Positions 44,919 to 57,803 are shown, numbered from the stretch's first letter. The stretch: DNA of 64,000 nucleotides from Heterobilharzia americana (GCA_944470555.2 OX104127.1:113054741-113118740); one strand, 5' to 3'. The notes: generated from the sequence alone by a model not told the origin. Translations and numbers: made by a program.

Positions 44919-45174
44919 AAGACCATTCCTAGATGACCATCATCTAAATGTAGATAGGAAGTCATTCAGTTGGGAAGAATCTGCTGAAGAGGAGATAGGT
45001 ATAGAAACTGTTACATCATCAGCATATTTAATGAAATTGATACCAACTGAAGATGGTAAGTCATGCAGAAAGAATGAGAAAAGATATGGGGAAACGATGG
45101 CCCCCTAGAAAGCCCCAGTCACAGTAAGCAATGAGTTGGGGCGCTTCCCACTGTGAACAGTATGTTGGTTCCTT

Positions 45175-45830
45175 TCAGGGAAATGGGTGTGCAGCAGCTG
45201 ATTTTCCAGCTGGTCTTGGGACAGAATCAGCTGCCAAAGTACAGTCTAAAAAGGAATACCTGACACACTTGGGATTTTTATCAAAAGCAGTATCGTGATA
45301 TAAGAGCGTGGTGGTATCCAAACTGTCTCTTCTGCTTTTATATGCAAATTGATTAAGGTCTCCGAAAGCCTTCAGTGATGGCTCCAGCACAGGTATCATT
45401 AGTTTCTCCATTGTTTTTAAAAACAGATCATTAACTGCATTCGGACGGAATTTTTGCATGTGCCTGGAGTCCTAGACTTAGGTACGGGGACTATCTTAAT
45501 ATCTTTCCAGGTAACTGGCATGATGTTTTCTAAAAACGATATGTTGGACATGTTTGCTAATGGATATCATAAGATATCAGCTCAATTCGTGAATACGAAG
45601 CTTGATATACCGTCTGGGCCTGAACTGTGAGAAGGGTTCAGGGATTTGAGACATCTGAAAACATCTTTCGCGGTGAAATCTGGGCAACGTTCTTCATTGG
45701 ACATAAGTAGACAAAGTGAGATCGGACAAGTGTGTTGATATATAAACGATGTGTTCAGGACACGGACGTCGACATTTGCCTCCTGGCCAAGGTATTTACT
45801 TCCAGTGAGGTCTTTAGAAAGTTTCCACAT
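45175..45830 (-). pseudogene. CR1-like RT, fingers and motif A
   Basis: Piece 45582-45830 reads MWKLSKDLTG and then FTAKDVFRCLKSLNPSHSSG, PDGIS (the K.SGPDGI block before the RT). After a frameshift, 45175-45459 reads FRPNAVNDLFLKTMEKL, LNQFAYKSRRDSLDTTTLL and VRYSFLDCTLAADSVPRPAG, which is motif A (FLDFSxAFDSVPR) with Phe changed to Ala but Asp kept. Confidence 0.85.
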
Positions 45831-45942
45831 GTTGGAAGAGCCTTTGCATGACGTAAGTTTTTGGTTGCATAGTAGACTCAGACGTTAAATTTCCAACTTA
45901 ATTAAAATGTCCAACTGACGAGCACCAGCATTGTCACTTGAT

Positions 45943-46860
45943 TTATATAGTCTTTTTTTCTCTTCTTAGTTTCTGGAGCTGGGGAGAAGATATACGATCA
46001 AAGCGTAGAAACAGCTTTTCACTTGGGCAACATATATCTAGGCAGAACTTGAGATAACATGTCACATCATCAATATTGTCATTCAAAACATTGCTGTCAA
46101 ATATATTGCAGCCTGTATATTGTAGCATTTCTTTTCGATTAAGTATGTTACTAAGTAAATAGTTTCTGTGTGCAATCTTCTTATATGTGAGGACTGTTGT
46201 GTGTAGTTTGCCATATATTTTGGGCGAAACACGTATAATGCAATGATATGAGCTGAGGAGTGGGGATTTCTTCTGAGTTTCACATATATCAGTATCATTG
46301 ACGAATATCAAGTCTAGTGTTGCAATGTGATTTGTTGTGAAGTAAACAACGTGTTGATGACCAAGGGTTTTGAGAAAGCTTTGTTCGCAATGGTTGAAAT
46401 CACCATATATTATCAACGGGGAACCACAAAGTATAGAGGCCGCGAATTCCGTGAATATATCAGAGGAACTGGATAATTCGGAGAAACTGTAACGAGGCAT
46501 CACATAATTATTTGTTATATAGATAAAGCGATATTTGTTCAAATATTTTGGGCGGCATTTTACAGTGATGGAGTTTATGTAACCATTTGAGAAGTTGAAG
46601 CATATATAACTCGAAACGAACACGTGGGTATTGAGAAAGGTGGCTACTATACCTCTACGTTTCTTAGTAGAGCTACATCGATCTTGACGGAAAATTTTGA
46701 AATCATTCAGAGAAAACAAACTGTCATCATAAAGTTCATGTAACCAAGCTTCTTGATGTGTAATTACTCCAGTACCACGGTACATATCAGAGGATATGAA
46801 AGATTGTAGGTAATCTACTTTTCACTACAGCGACCTGCAGTTCGTGCTTATAATTTCAGG
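45943..46860 (-). pseudogene. CR1-like endonuclease domain
   Basis: APE-type target-nicking endonuclease. From 46860 the frame reads EIISTNCRSL, two stops, VDYLQSFISS, then the 280-codon open piece from 46785: GVITHQEAWLHE (metal-site Glu region), SPLIIYGDFNH (residues 122-132; catalytic GDFN), HIATLDLIFV (153-162), and SSYHCII (178-184). The last should be SDH..I; its Asp is Tyr here, so a catalytic residue is gone. This is the longest open frame in the window, but it lacks its start and a key Asp. Confidence 0.88.
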
Positions 46861-47664
46861 CAGTAATTTGAGATGAGGTTATTCGTTTCAAAGTGCGTTG
46901 CCATCCACTGTTTTGGTTTTCTTCATTTTATTTGATATCTTGTCATTGCAGAAGGCCATAAGCTTTCTGAAAATGTGCGTGAATATGCAATGCGATCAGA
47001 GGATATAATAGAATGATTAAGACGAACAAATCTGTGGAGACATTTGATGCAGTATGACAGATGGAAAATTTGGTGCCCCAGATATTTAAGCAGGCAGTAG
47101 TAATGGTAGTAATGTAGACCATAATTCAAAAACAATAACAGGAGTTGGATGACTGCTTGTGTATTGTGATAAACTATATGGAAATATTTTGATCTAACAG
47201 CCTTTTCTTCAAATACTTGTTTGCTTAATAGACTATAGTTGATTTTTCGTATCTTGTCGTACGAGGATAAAATCCTATGTATAAGAGCATCTCGTACTTC
47301 CTGAAGATATCCAAAGAGAAAGTTGTTGGACTGAGATAATCCTCAGCATTTTTCAACTACGCTGTCAATCGGTTTGATCAGAAACACAAAAGTGAGCTTA
47401 CTAACGCCTTTTAAAATCATACGCAGTGAAAGATTGTTTTTTGAGTAGTCTAGGAAAAAATACGGGGTATCAATAAGAAGGAATAGGTTAATTAAAGGAA
47501 TTATTAAATTGGAAAGGAGTAAGGGTTGGGTGATCATGGAAAGTTTCAGCTTCATTGTGTATTGTGTTGAAAACCAGACATTTTTAAAGTCAGGAATATA
47601 AAAAACGACTAACAGAAATCGGAGGAAAAATTTATCTCGATATGGTTAATATTCAGTTTATTTG

Positions 47665-49060
47665 AAAAAATGGTACCATCACCATTATAAGAATCATGGG
47701 GCCAGGGCAGCTGGCACAGGTCTTCCCTAAGTGTAGGGCTAAATAAAATAGTCTAGTAATTATCATAGTTTAGCGTAAGACCATTTAAAGAAGTCTGCCA
47801 GCCGGTTCGAGATAGGAACTAGCGATTTGAAAACACTCGGGTCGGAAACAAATGGCATAGAATTTTTCATGTCATCAGCATAGTTACCAAAATTATTTTT
47901 AGGAGAAAGAAGTAAGTCATGCAGAAAATAGGAAAACAAGAAAGGACAAAGTATAACATCTTGAGGAGCAGCGGTTTCACTAAGCCATGAGATAGACCAT
48001 TTTCTTACATAAACCATGTGATTCTACACAGAAAAATAAGAATTTAGTTTGTGAGCCACGGCTCAGCATATACAGTAACAAGTTTACTTAACAGAAATGC
48101 TTCTCATCTGTGCCTCAACTGAAAAGAAAATTATGATAGAATATAAAAGGGGAACACCCTAAGAACTACAGTCGCGTTTGTAAATAAATTACTTTGGGTT
48201 AATAAAAGCTATCAAAGATGATTTAAGGGTCGATAAAAGTAGCCTATGTGTTGTTCTCATTAAAAAAGAAGTAGTGGCAATAGGTCTTAGTCTTACATTC
48301 ATTCCGCAAGATGACTTGGTTACAAGTACAACTTTAACATCCTTCCGAGTTGCAGGATTTTCATTTTCGCAGTATGATGGATTAAGGATATTTGTGGCAA
48401 TATAATGCATATTACTCACAAAGTATTTAAATAAATTATTTTACACCATTGGAATCTAGGCTTTAGAATGGATCCAACGATTTGAGTCACTTGAAGAGAT
48501 TATTTTTCGCTAAAAAAAGAAAAACAACTATTCATTTGAATGGAGACATTAGATGGGATAAAATCTGCATCATGACATACAAATGGCTGATTTAAAGCAC
48601 AGACACAAGAACAAGTTCATTACTTTTCGTTCCCCATCAATAATTTTTCAAAACTTTTTTAGGTTGGAAGAGTTACTCTTGCATGATAGAAAATTCTGGC
48701 TGCATATGAATTCAGACGGATTTTAAGCCTCAGTCTTTAACTGTCAGGTTTATCACTCACCTTATATAACTTGCTTTTACTCTCAAGAGCTCCTTGAGGT
48801 GTGGCGAAGAAAGTCTATCAAATCTCGTGAAGAATTTTTCAACAGGGCAGGAAATTACAAATAAGAATCTGAGACAGACCTTGATGTCGGTGATAGTACG
48901 CTTTAGCACTTTATTGAAAATATATCCCAGTCTACTTATTGTAACATAATTCTCGGTTAGAAACAGTATACTGTCTCGTCAGGGACAATCTTGCCTATAA
49001 ATTGAGAAGGACGAAATATTTCACCATACCTCAAAATCTGGATTCATTCATAGAAATATC
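47665..49060 (-). pseudogene. Second CR1-like copy, more decayed
   Basis: The 48650-49050 part aligns with the endonuclease end of the first copy (plus-strand GTTGGAAGAG..TTGCATGA..GCATA..GACTCAGACG, matching 45830-45890 and onward). At 48017-47763 the minus frame reads YVRKWSISWLSETAAPQDVI, LCPFLFSYFLHDLL (motif B region) and NFGNYADDMKNSMPFVSDPS, with an intact YADD. LREDLCQLPWPHDSYNGDG near 47.7 kb matches REHNLCKLLSSHDSSN of the first copy. The motif A region between is unreadable. Confidence 0.75.
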
Positions 49061-52000
49061 CTAAATTATTGAGCTTGTTACAGCCTGAAATGTGTCATTT
49101 AATTGACTGGTGCATTTTTGTATGGAAAAAAACTGACTGTTTATTGAGGCTAAGGCCGTTGGTCAAGTAATAACAGTAATAATAATCATCCGATATAAGG
49201 TACTTTATTTAAGCAGAGACTTAGAAGTTTCTTAATTGAGAGATGCTGAATTGTTTCATAGTATTTCATGAAGCTTTAGAACTGACACTATTTCCTCATA
49301 TTCATAGCTTTAAGTTATCTACGGATTAGTGACTTAGCTTAACATAGGTTTTACAAGTTATTATACATGAAGTATTTTATTGGGTTGGTCAAGCAATAGT
49401 ATTTTCAGCAGAAAATGATACAGAATCACATATGAAACTAAGTAAAGATTTTCTAGATCTTCTGAAAACTATACTGAAATCGGTGTCATCAAGTGACAAC
49501 ATTTTCCACCTTTTTTGGTCATTTCGTCATCTCATTTAAATATAATCCTCTTGTGTATTGACAAAGAAGATATAGTTTACTGGTTTCGAAACTCTCATTA
49601 TTATCAGTCACTCACGATGCTAAGGTGCCTTGTTTAGTGGCTATATCGCAAAATGGTCGATAGAATTCGATCAACACTTAAGACTAGACACTATGAATTT
49701 GGTTATCCTCCAGTGACCATTCAATTTGTATTTCAGGATATGAAATAAAAACTTCTGGGTGACTGTTTATTTGATGTCTAGAAAGAAAGGAAGAGCAGAT
49801 AGCTCACGATTTATTTAATAAATATCTACTAGATAAAGTCAAAATACTTTGCATCCGAAGGTTAGGAATCGAAGTAAGCCGAAACCATTTAATTCACTCA
49901 GGATTAATGCTAGACAAACCGGGATTTTGTTGCATACCTTCTACATGAACGAGATAGTATTGAAAGTCAAAACACCAAGTGGGCGATTACACAGCTTTCA
50001 AGCTCTCCAGAGATGTAGTCCACTACTTTTACCATCAAAATGATGAGCAACCGTGGTTTTCTAAGATGAAATTACTTGATGAGTCTTTCAAGCAGATTTG
50101 TCTATTTTTTAATTCTTTATCTTTTAGGTTAAGAGAGTGTATTCACCTTCTGTTACGCTGACCTTAGTAGATTTGAGTTATATCTTGGATATATATCGGG
50201 AGTAAAGTGTACTGAATTATATGTATCTCTTTCAGCGAACTTTCTTTCCTAAATAAAAAAGAGAAATTATTCACTCGAAAATTCCAAAGACAAATTATTT
50301 AATACAAGGAATAACACCAAATTATTTAATATTTGACACTAAGAGATGTAAATACACCCTAAAGTTTACTCAGTTCTCTGGTTTATTGGTTTTTTCACAC
50401 TCCAGCAGTATGTAAAAGAATACGGAAACAACAGAATAATTTATCTCTTTATATGTTACTTATAACTTTATGTTATTTCTCCTAAATCTCTTCCATTTTT
50501 CATTGTGCTAATTCAGGTAATTTAACTTGCGCATAAAGTAAACGGTTTCAATTTGCTACTTGTGTACAAGTGTTTGTATTTTACTTCCCTTTATCGAAAA
50601 ACATGGAATTTCAATTTGTGCAAGTATTAAAAAAGTTTAAATAGAAACTGATAAATGATAAGTTCAAATTCCTTGGGTGAATTCATTTATCTAAATTTTA
50701 CAAATTTCATCTATCATATACAAGGAAATTTAAGTATATGCCTCTTCAGAGGTATACATTGTCGGTGACTTTGCAGAAAAAACAATGAACAGCTTATATA
50801 AACCATTTAGACTGATAACTAAAGAGGAATGGTGTGAGGAGAAGGGAATCATTCCACCTTGGCTGAATGATTCTTTTCCCTATGTCCTTTCTACTGTGTC
50901 ATTTATCTTATCGCCTTGAATGGGATGAAAGTATTTAATTCTTTTACGTCTAGGCAATATTAAAAGTGTGGTCTGATTTCAAGGGGTTGAAAAATAAACA
51001 ACTGATTGTTAAGTGTTAAATTTACATATTTTCTTAATATCACAGGCACACAACTGTATCGATATTCGGTGATGAAATTCTCCAGTTATGTCATAAATTC
51101 GATCCTTTTAGTAAAATACACCTCTGCTTTTGATCTTCAAAGGATAAAAGTTTATGATATCTTTGTATTTGACTCCTGAAATCTGATCTCATGTAAAATG
51201 CACTACCTTGACTGGTTACATTGTACACCTTAATGTGGGAGTTTTAATAAATGATCGAAAATAAATCGTAAAATTAGTAGAACATCTGAATCTTCTAAAA
51301 ATGAAATAGTCTCAACCAAGGTAACTTAGAGGTATCTGTTCTTCTTGTCTTCCTAATCGACATCGACTAAGAATGTTAAGGAGAGGTCACAGTTATGCCT
51401 TTTGGAATAGCGTCAAGAAACGTTTAATGAGTCCTCATGAGTGACTTTAAGAAAATTAACTGCGAATTAACTGTTATAAAGACAATTAGCATAAACTCTT
51501 AGCAACTGACAACTACATCGTTAACATCGTTAACTTCTGGTAATATTAACCAAATTCTAATTTCGAATAAATTTCTTAACTGACACTGAAATATTGAATA
51601 ACTCCACAAGCCAACCCTGACAACGATTGAAATAGTCAGTTTTTTGAAAACAAAACTCCATTTTTGCTCAGAATAAACAGATTAAAATAAAAAGGCCTTC
51701 AGAAGTACTCGAAATATTATTAAATATTTTTTAAATGAAGAATGATGAAGTAACAATAAAATGAAGACATTATGAAAAAAGACTCTAGAAAAATCAGTCA
51801 GCGTTAATCAGAGTAAAACTGCTCAATTCATACTTTCAGTTCGTTGTAAGAAAATGATTTTTAAGATAGCGGACAGTTGAAAAGAAATAACAACGTCCTT
51901 AATGTGAACTTTTCCTTCTGATTAGTTATTTGGTATAACAATACACTTAGATAATTTAAGTTTTCTTCTATGGCCTTTTCAATGTATTCTTTCATAGAAG

Positions 52001-53915
52001 TTCAAAAGTGTTGCATTTAAAAAAAGACTGTTGACCACTCAATGAGAAAAGAGGTGAGTGTATTTTATAAATTGCCGATAACTTCTAAGATTAGAAGTGC
52101 AACATGCATACACTGCATTGACTAACGTTAGGGGAATAAATTTATCATTTATATATTGGCAAATAGTGAGAATTGTTGACTTAGGGTTTTTACCTACCGA
52201 TATTCATAAGAAAGATTTGTCTGTGATCTTCATCCCGTCAACCTTCGAAGATATGAATTTCCTTTGGAGTCACCGATATCACAGCTGACTTTATCAATTT
52301 GGAATTGGTTCGGACAGGTCTCATATATGTGATTACTTTCCCTCATGATGGAAAGCAGGGGATTACACTTATCTTGACTGAACTTCGAAGTCTACTGACT
52401 GAAGACTGAGTGAATTTCTTTAAAATTGTACGCATAATGTACTTCAGCACAACATTATGCATGGTTTATATACATTTAAGGCCTCCTTTAAATTGTTGTC
52501 AGACGTTTTGAGTGAAATACAGCTCGTTACAACATCATATCACTTCATGATCGACAGTCATCTATGAATGGGAATTCTTACTTTCAGTTAACCAGTTCAT
52601 CTGCATTACTCAGTGGTACAACAATAATAATTGTTACAAGTGAATCAACCTATGGTTAGGAAAACTATATGGTATCAAATGTGACGTTTCGCGTGACCAA
52701 AGATAGATTTAATGGAACTGTACATCTTTCAGAGTGGAGAAAACTTACTTGATAAAGAATTTGGTTTTGTTTTTCCATCCTTAGCAGAGTAGATCCACAA
52801 AAACAATTTACGGAAAAATAATAATCTATATTTATGTATACTCTACACTGGCAATCAGAAAAAACATTGTTTATTTCGTCTTGATTTTTAAATCTAATGA
52901 TTTCATTTTATGAGATCCTGTCACACTTTCCCATCTTTGTCTCTTTCTTGTTTATAGATAGAATAACAATGTTCTACCATCACCATTATCAGTAATTCAT
53001 CATTGTCGTTTTCTCTTTTCAGTTATTTGTAATCGTTTACTACATTCTTTTCTTATTTTTAAAAATCCTTCTGAATAATGAATGAATCTAGTTAAGCGAA
53101 TCGATGGTGGAGAGAAGACAATTAAAATAATGCAGAGAGCAATTATTTTATGTTTTATAAAGCCTACTTAACTATTTGATTTATTTCTTTAATTTGTTTA
53201 ATAATACATATATCAAATGTTTGCTTGATTTACGTAATTGGCTCTCGTCATATGAGATGAAGAGAGAGAATTGTTAAGACGTAGGAAGTGAAAACGACAA
53301 TCTTATAAATAAGTGAGTAAATATTGTATTTGATTGTTGGTGACATAAATATTTTTAAAATGGTAGTACGAAAGAATTCACATCTAACTAATCTCAAACA
53401 TGTACATTCTACATTCTGAATATCCTGAATTCATCATATGACTAAAACTTTCAGTTTCGTCATATTTTGAGAAAACAAAATTTAATATATATCTTCCAAA
53501 GATGTAAACTATTCATAAGTTTGTAAATCCACCTCTTTTGTATTACTTAAGGTATTATTTGAACCAGGTTTATAATTTTTTTTTTTTCGTATGAGGAAGA
53601 TTGTTAGGAAATCGGTACATCCGGCTATGAATTTTTCACATATTGATTAGGTGAATGATTTTGAGGAAACGGAAGTTTTCATCGTGGATTAAAATCACTC
53701 ATTTCCTTTTTCTATTTCTTATTTACTATGATCAAAATAAGAATATATGACTGAGTGGCTCTTGTAATGAAGGACTTGACAGTTGTTGATACTTCATTTT
53801 GCACGACAAAAAGGCAAAACTTGTGGTGATTAAACTATGGTCAAGATATGATGATATGCTGGGTCTTGTTGCAAGGTCTTAGTTCCTTAACTTACCATCC
53901 TATTATGATAAAGAT
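49061..53915. other. Long AT-rich stretch without recognisable gene
   Basis: Almost 5 kb with no frame above 64 codons that shows a motif. A small hairpin (GGGAATCATTC..GAATGATTCTTTTCCC) lies near 50.85-50.88 kb. I see nothing else. Confidence 0.55.
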
Positions 53916-53917
53916 CA

Positions 53918-54080
53918 GTAGTGACTGACACTGTAACTCAGGATATGCGTTTCTTCCTATTTTAGACTGTTTCGCTGGATGTGGCTGCCTCCAATTCGCA
54001 GTGCTGTCCCTACCGAGACTGGAATCCATGACCCATTGCTTCAAACACCAGAGAGTTCTCCACTAGGCCAATAGATCACG
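53918..54080 (-). mobile_element. Sm-alpha-like SINE relic (family A)
   Basis: The minus strand carries a B-box relic (GATTCCAGTCTCGGTAGGGA), then GCCACATCCAG, a ruined hammerhead (AGTCTAAAATAGGAAGAAAC) and GAGTTACAGTGTCAGTCAC, the counterpart of GATTCCACTGCTAGCCAC. Old copy. The CUGANGA strand is replaced by CGAAACA. Confidence 0.65.
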
Positions 54081-54084
54081 ATAG

Positions 54085-55030
54085 CCTGTCGTTGTGCGAC
54101 GGGTATAGTTTTATGATGAAACGACAGGTAATTTCGAGGCACCCACGCATGATCACATACGCCAACAGAGACCGATCAATTCAGTTCAATCAACGGAGAG
54201 ATAATACATGCAATAATGTTATCATCTTATTGCCCAAATGTTTATTGCCATATGTATTCCTCATGGTTTCTTTTCAAAAAATGCATGTTTTGACAAAAAG
54301 TATATTTCGTCTACTTACTGTGATATACCTACACTTTATAGTTCTCACGATTCAGTATTAAGCCCTAACCAGTATGTATGCGGATTTTGCAGTAAGTGTT
54401 TTTAGTAAACTACGTAACTTAATCAGTATTTTGTATATTTGTAGTGACGGGTTGATAAAATGTTCCAAGAGATGAACCCATCAAGAAAACTATTAACTGA
54501 ATTATACCTTGGAACTTTATCATCCGATTACTGTTCGATGCTCATTCTGAGTAAATCATCCTCATCATTTCCTCTTTTATCACTTTGCAGATGAATTCTT
54601 GATATTAAAGTAAAAATGTTATGTAGTTCAGTGACGACAGTCTCCATTTGTTCTTAGTCAAGGTGGATGAGATTTTACCATAAAAATGCTGAATAGATTA
54701 TGTGGTACCCAGTAAAATCCATTTACTTTTCTTATACTGCTTTCTTGAATCACATACTTAAGGAATCCAAAGTATGTGGCTGCTTGTTATGAGGTAAAAT
54801 TTGAATGCTTTTTACCAGAGTTAACACAATTTGTGAGTGAGCGCAACTATATATCACCATATTTAAGATGGAGACGTTGAACTGAGCTCACTTGTTGTTT
54901 GGTAGAACAGTTAACCATTAACTAGGATCTTCCGAGCTAAAATCCACCATTTCTTTCATTGCACTGAAGATATATAAGTAGTTAGCCATTGATGATGTTC
55001 CGTGTTTTTCAGTTCCTTAGACACTATAAG
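54085..55030. other. No recognisable gene
   Basis: An 89-codon frame (54092-54361, plus) begins inside SINE-derived sequence and has no motif. AT-rich otherwise. Confidence 0.5.
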
Positions 55031-55038
55031 TCATTTTT

Positions 55039-55299
55039 CAGCAAAGGAAATTTTCTTTTCTGCGATATCATTTTCTATACCTGTACAATCGTATTTATAT
55101 GTATCACAAACACATAACAGTCTATTATAGAACAATAGGGTATGAGTGTATTATTAGCCGAGTGCTAAAAAACCGGAATCAAGAATGCAAAGTAGTTGCG
55201 TAATAATCTAAGACAGTAGAAACAACGAGGAAGGCAAGGAGTTTGACAAGGTGAAAATTGTTAGTAGATAAGAAACGCAAATATTGAGTATCCACTTGA
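55039..55299. repeat. PLE terminal inverted repeat, left
   Basis: Reverse complement of 56544-56804 over 261 bp with two mismatches seen. Its outer end (CAGCAAAGGAAATTTTCTTT..) resembles the inner arm at 40801-40851. Confidence 0.92.
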
Positions 55300-55319
55300 C
55301 ACGTGTGATTTCGTTGAAG

Positions 55320-56091
55320 ATAATAATTTTCAAGTGAGTATCTTAAAGCACTATTTAAAGGAATCGCTTCTAAGATGTACTTTCAAAGTGCATCACAACT
55401 TTAATAATGTTCTATATAGACAAAAGGATGGGGTGCTATGGGGTCGCCACTTGGACCGTTGCTGGCTGATTGCTTCACGACGAAGCTGGAGAATAGTGTG
55501 CTGCATCCAACGATTGATAGTTTCTACCCACAAAAAAGATATATGGATGACACATTCATCATGACTGATCAAAATACAGATATTGAGACTGTAGTTAAAA
55601 AGTTCAGTGATTGTCACCCATCGATCAACTTCATATCAGAATCTGAACAGAACTCAGAATTCCATTTTCTAAATGTTTTATTGAAATGGAGACCAGATGG
55701 CTCTCTTCAGCGATCAATTTATAGGAAGCCTACATGGAATGAACAATATTTGAATCTCCATAGCTGGATGCCTCTCAGCAGAAAGAGGAATCTAATCCAT
55801 TCTTTATCTTCAAGAATCAGAAGAGTCTGCACGAGTGAAGCTATCGATGAAGAATTAGAAAAACTACGGAAGATCCTTATGCAAAATGGATATATATCCA
55901 GATTTATTGATAAGAACTGGAAAGTACATCAGAATACGGAGCTAGTACTCACAGCTCCTAAGAAGACCTTGTTTATGAAAGTTGTTTTCAAAGGTGATAC
56001 GGCAGCGGAGATCCTGAAGAATCGGCTGTCCGGATTACTGAAGAAGACATTCTTCTCTGCGAAGCTGCAGTTCAGCTTGTGTAGTCAATAA
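55320..56091 (+). pseudogene. PLE RT (motif B to thumb), frameshifted
   Basis: From 55334 one frame gives LKHYLKESLLRCTFKVHHNF and NNVLYRQKDGVL. Losing one base in the expected GTG-GCT-ATG-GGG shifts the frame, and 217 codons from 55438 continue: MGSPLGPLLADCFTTKLENS (motif B), RYMDDTFIM (YMDD, residues 35-38, catalytic pair intact), FHFLNVLLKWRPDGSLQRSI, YRKPTWNEQYLNLHSWMPLS. Basic residues follow to the end. Fingers and motif A are absent, so it cannot work as an RT. The ATG at 55438 is an internal Met of the motif, not a true start. Confidence 0.9.
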
Positions 56092-56099
56092 CTCATTCC

Positions 56100-56400
56100 G
56101 GAGTGCGTTAAGGACAAGTTGCCACTTTGGGCCACCTCGGTGTTATTTAGGCCGCACAAAGCGCACGCTTTCCAAACGTATCTCTGAGCACTATCCTGCA
56201 TAGTTGTCGACGGGAGAATGTAAATCAACTAACAGTTCAATTCTTGAACATTTGGCCAACTTTGGACATAAAGCTCGACCAGAATCCCCCTTCAGTGTTA
56301 TTTATCGTGTCAGATGAAATAGTTCAAAAGGAGTACGCCTTCGACAGTTGTGCACAGCGGAGGCACTGGTAATTCATCAATTCAAGCCTGATCTCTGTGT
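56100..56400 (+). pseudogene. PLE GIY-YIG endonuclease relic
   Basis: Reads LGRTKRTLSKRISEHYPA, a stop, LSTGECKSTNSSILEHLANF, GHKARPESPFSVIYRVR, a stop and frame change, then LRQLCTAEALVIHQFKPDLC, VQKKFVQPL. This fits GRT.R.L..RI.EH.P.WL..GE..NSSI..HL...GH and the EA..I....P.LC..K block. The first GIY strand is lost. Confidence 0.82.
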
Positions 56401-56543
56401 GTAAAAGAAGTTTGTTCAACCTCTTATCTTACCACGGTCTTGACACTTTCACATTTTTTCGATTTCATAATAATTAGTTAATTTGTTATTATCACCTTCA
56501 TTATGATCCTTGTCTCATTCTTCACCCTCTTTATATATACCCA

Positions 56544-56804
56544 TCAAGTGGACACTCAATATTTGCGTTTCTTATCTACTAACAATTTTCACCTTGTCAA
56601 ACTCCTTGCCTTCCTCGTTGTTTCTACTGTCTTAGATTATTACGCAACTACTTTGCATTCTTGATTCCGGTTTTTTAGCACTCGGCTAATAATACACTCA
56701 TACCCTATTGTTCTATAATAGACTGTTATGTGTTTGTGATACATATAAATACGATTGTACAGGTATAGAAAATGATATCGCAGAAAAGAAAATTTTCTTT
56801 GCTG
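56544..56804. repeat. PLE terminal inverted repeat, right
   Basis: Partner of 55039-55299. Confidence 0.92.
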
Positions 56805-57611
56805 GATTATCTCTTTTCTAAGTCATTTTTCATTGAAAGTAGTTGTTTGTATACTTTCAATCGGTGTACGCTACACATTTGAACTTCTTTACTTTCATTC
56901 ATTTTGTCATTATATCAGAAGCTGCAGTACTGAATGGTAGACGTTTTGCCGAAGATAAAACTAGTTAGTCTGATATTCTCTGTCTGTGAACTCCAGGATA
57001 TGGCTATCAAACAATCCCCATCAGAAAATGAAGCTTACTCTTCGATACTCAAACTCACTATCAATTAACACCAAGTAAAGTATCATAAGTACTCAGTTCA
57101 AACTGTCTATATGTCTTTTACAGCACTTAGGAATATGCAGTCGTCTTAATCGCTTAAGAATCCTTAAAACAACTCTAGGAAATATCAGCAGCCTAGGCTT
57201 CTGTTCATTGTTTCTTTTGAGTCCCCTCTGTCAATGTAACTGATATGGCTGGAAATTTTGTCGAGAGCTAAATAATTTTTGAAAAATAATTCCAGTCGAA
57301 AACATTTCTTTGAGGAAAAACAAAGATTCATTATCGTCGAGGCATATAAATCATTATGAACATTGAATTTCTGTTCTGATAATCGAATTTAAGTGTAATC
57401 AGTGTATCTAACGGTAAATATTCTTTCATAGCATAGCGTGATTCCAAAATAATGAAAATAAGTCAAGAAACAATTAGTAGTTTCGAAAATTAACAACTAA
57501 TTTATTGCTTCCATATGAGTATCTTTTTAGACATTATTTTGTGACAAGCTTCTTATCGAAGGTCTGACTCCTAATATCCACAAGTAGAAGCAAAACATCA
57601 TTTTAGAAGCA
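56805..57611. other. No recognisable gene
   Basis: AT-rich, nothing placed. Confidence 0.5.
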
Positions 57612-57783
57612 GTGTTTATTACTATTTGTTGATATACTTGTAATTCTCCGTTGTTTTATTGAATCAAATTGTTCGACCTCTATTGGCATATGGGCTCATA
57701 TGTGAATGCCAACAGACGTCGAACAGTTGGATCCAATAAAACAATGGAGAATTATAAGTACATCAATAAATAGTAATAACTAC
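57612..57783. repeat. Imperfect fold-back with arms of about 80 bp
   Basis: Arms of about 57612-57692 and 57700-57783 are imperfect reverse complements (TTATTACTATTTGTTGATAT.., AATTCTCCGTTGTTTTATTG.., GTTCGAC..TTGGCATATG). The centre is CATATGGGCTCATATG. It abuts the Sm-alpha-like SINE that starts near 57804. Confidence 0.85.
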
Positions 57784-57803
57784 TACCCGTTGTAAAAAAG
57801 TGG

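Larger units (their letters stand above)
44255..47640 (-). mobile_element. CR1-like non-LTR retrotransposon, broken
   Basis: Minus-strand element read from about 47.6 kb down to 44.25 kb: a 5' region (47.64-46.9 kb) with open pieces but no motif, endonuclease (46.86-45.94 kb), linker (45.83-45.58 kb), RT (45.46-44.7 kb) and C-terminal part (44.66-44.25 kb). The order and motifs fit CR1/jockey-type elements such as schistosome SR1 and Perere; the exact family is inferred. Inclusion of the 46.9-47.64 kb part is tentative. Confidence 0.8.
55039..56804 (+). mobile_element. Compact Penelope-like element with terminal inverted repeats
   Basis: Bounded by inverted repeats 55039-55299 and 56544-56804. 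Inside is a 5'-truncated PLE: RT from just before motif B, thumb, linker and a degraded GIY-YIG endonuclease. About 1.77 kb, half the normal PLE length. One single-base deletion breaks the frame just before the RT motif. Confidence 0.87.

Noticed and set aside
45905..45935. CCAACTGACGAGCACCAGC resembles the Sm-alpha hammerhead core
   Set aside because: It lies inside the CR1-like element, has no matching GAAA strand or stem II, and the aligned second CR1 copy shows no insertion here. Chance match.
55393..55617. 74-codon minus-strand frame
   Set aside because: Antisense shadow of the PLE RT.
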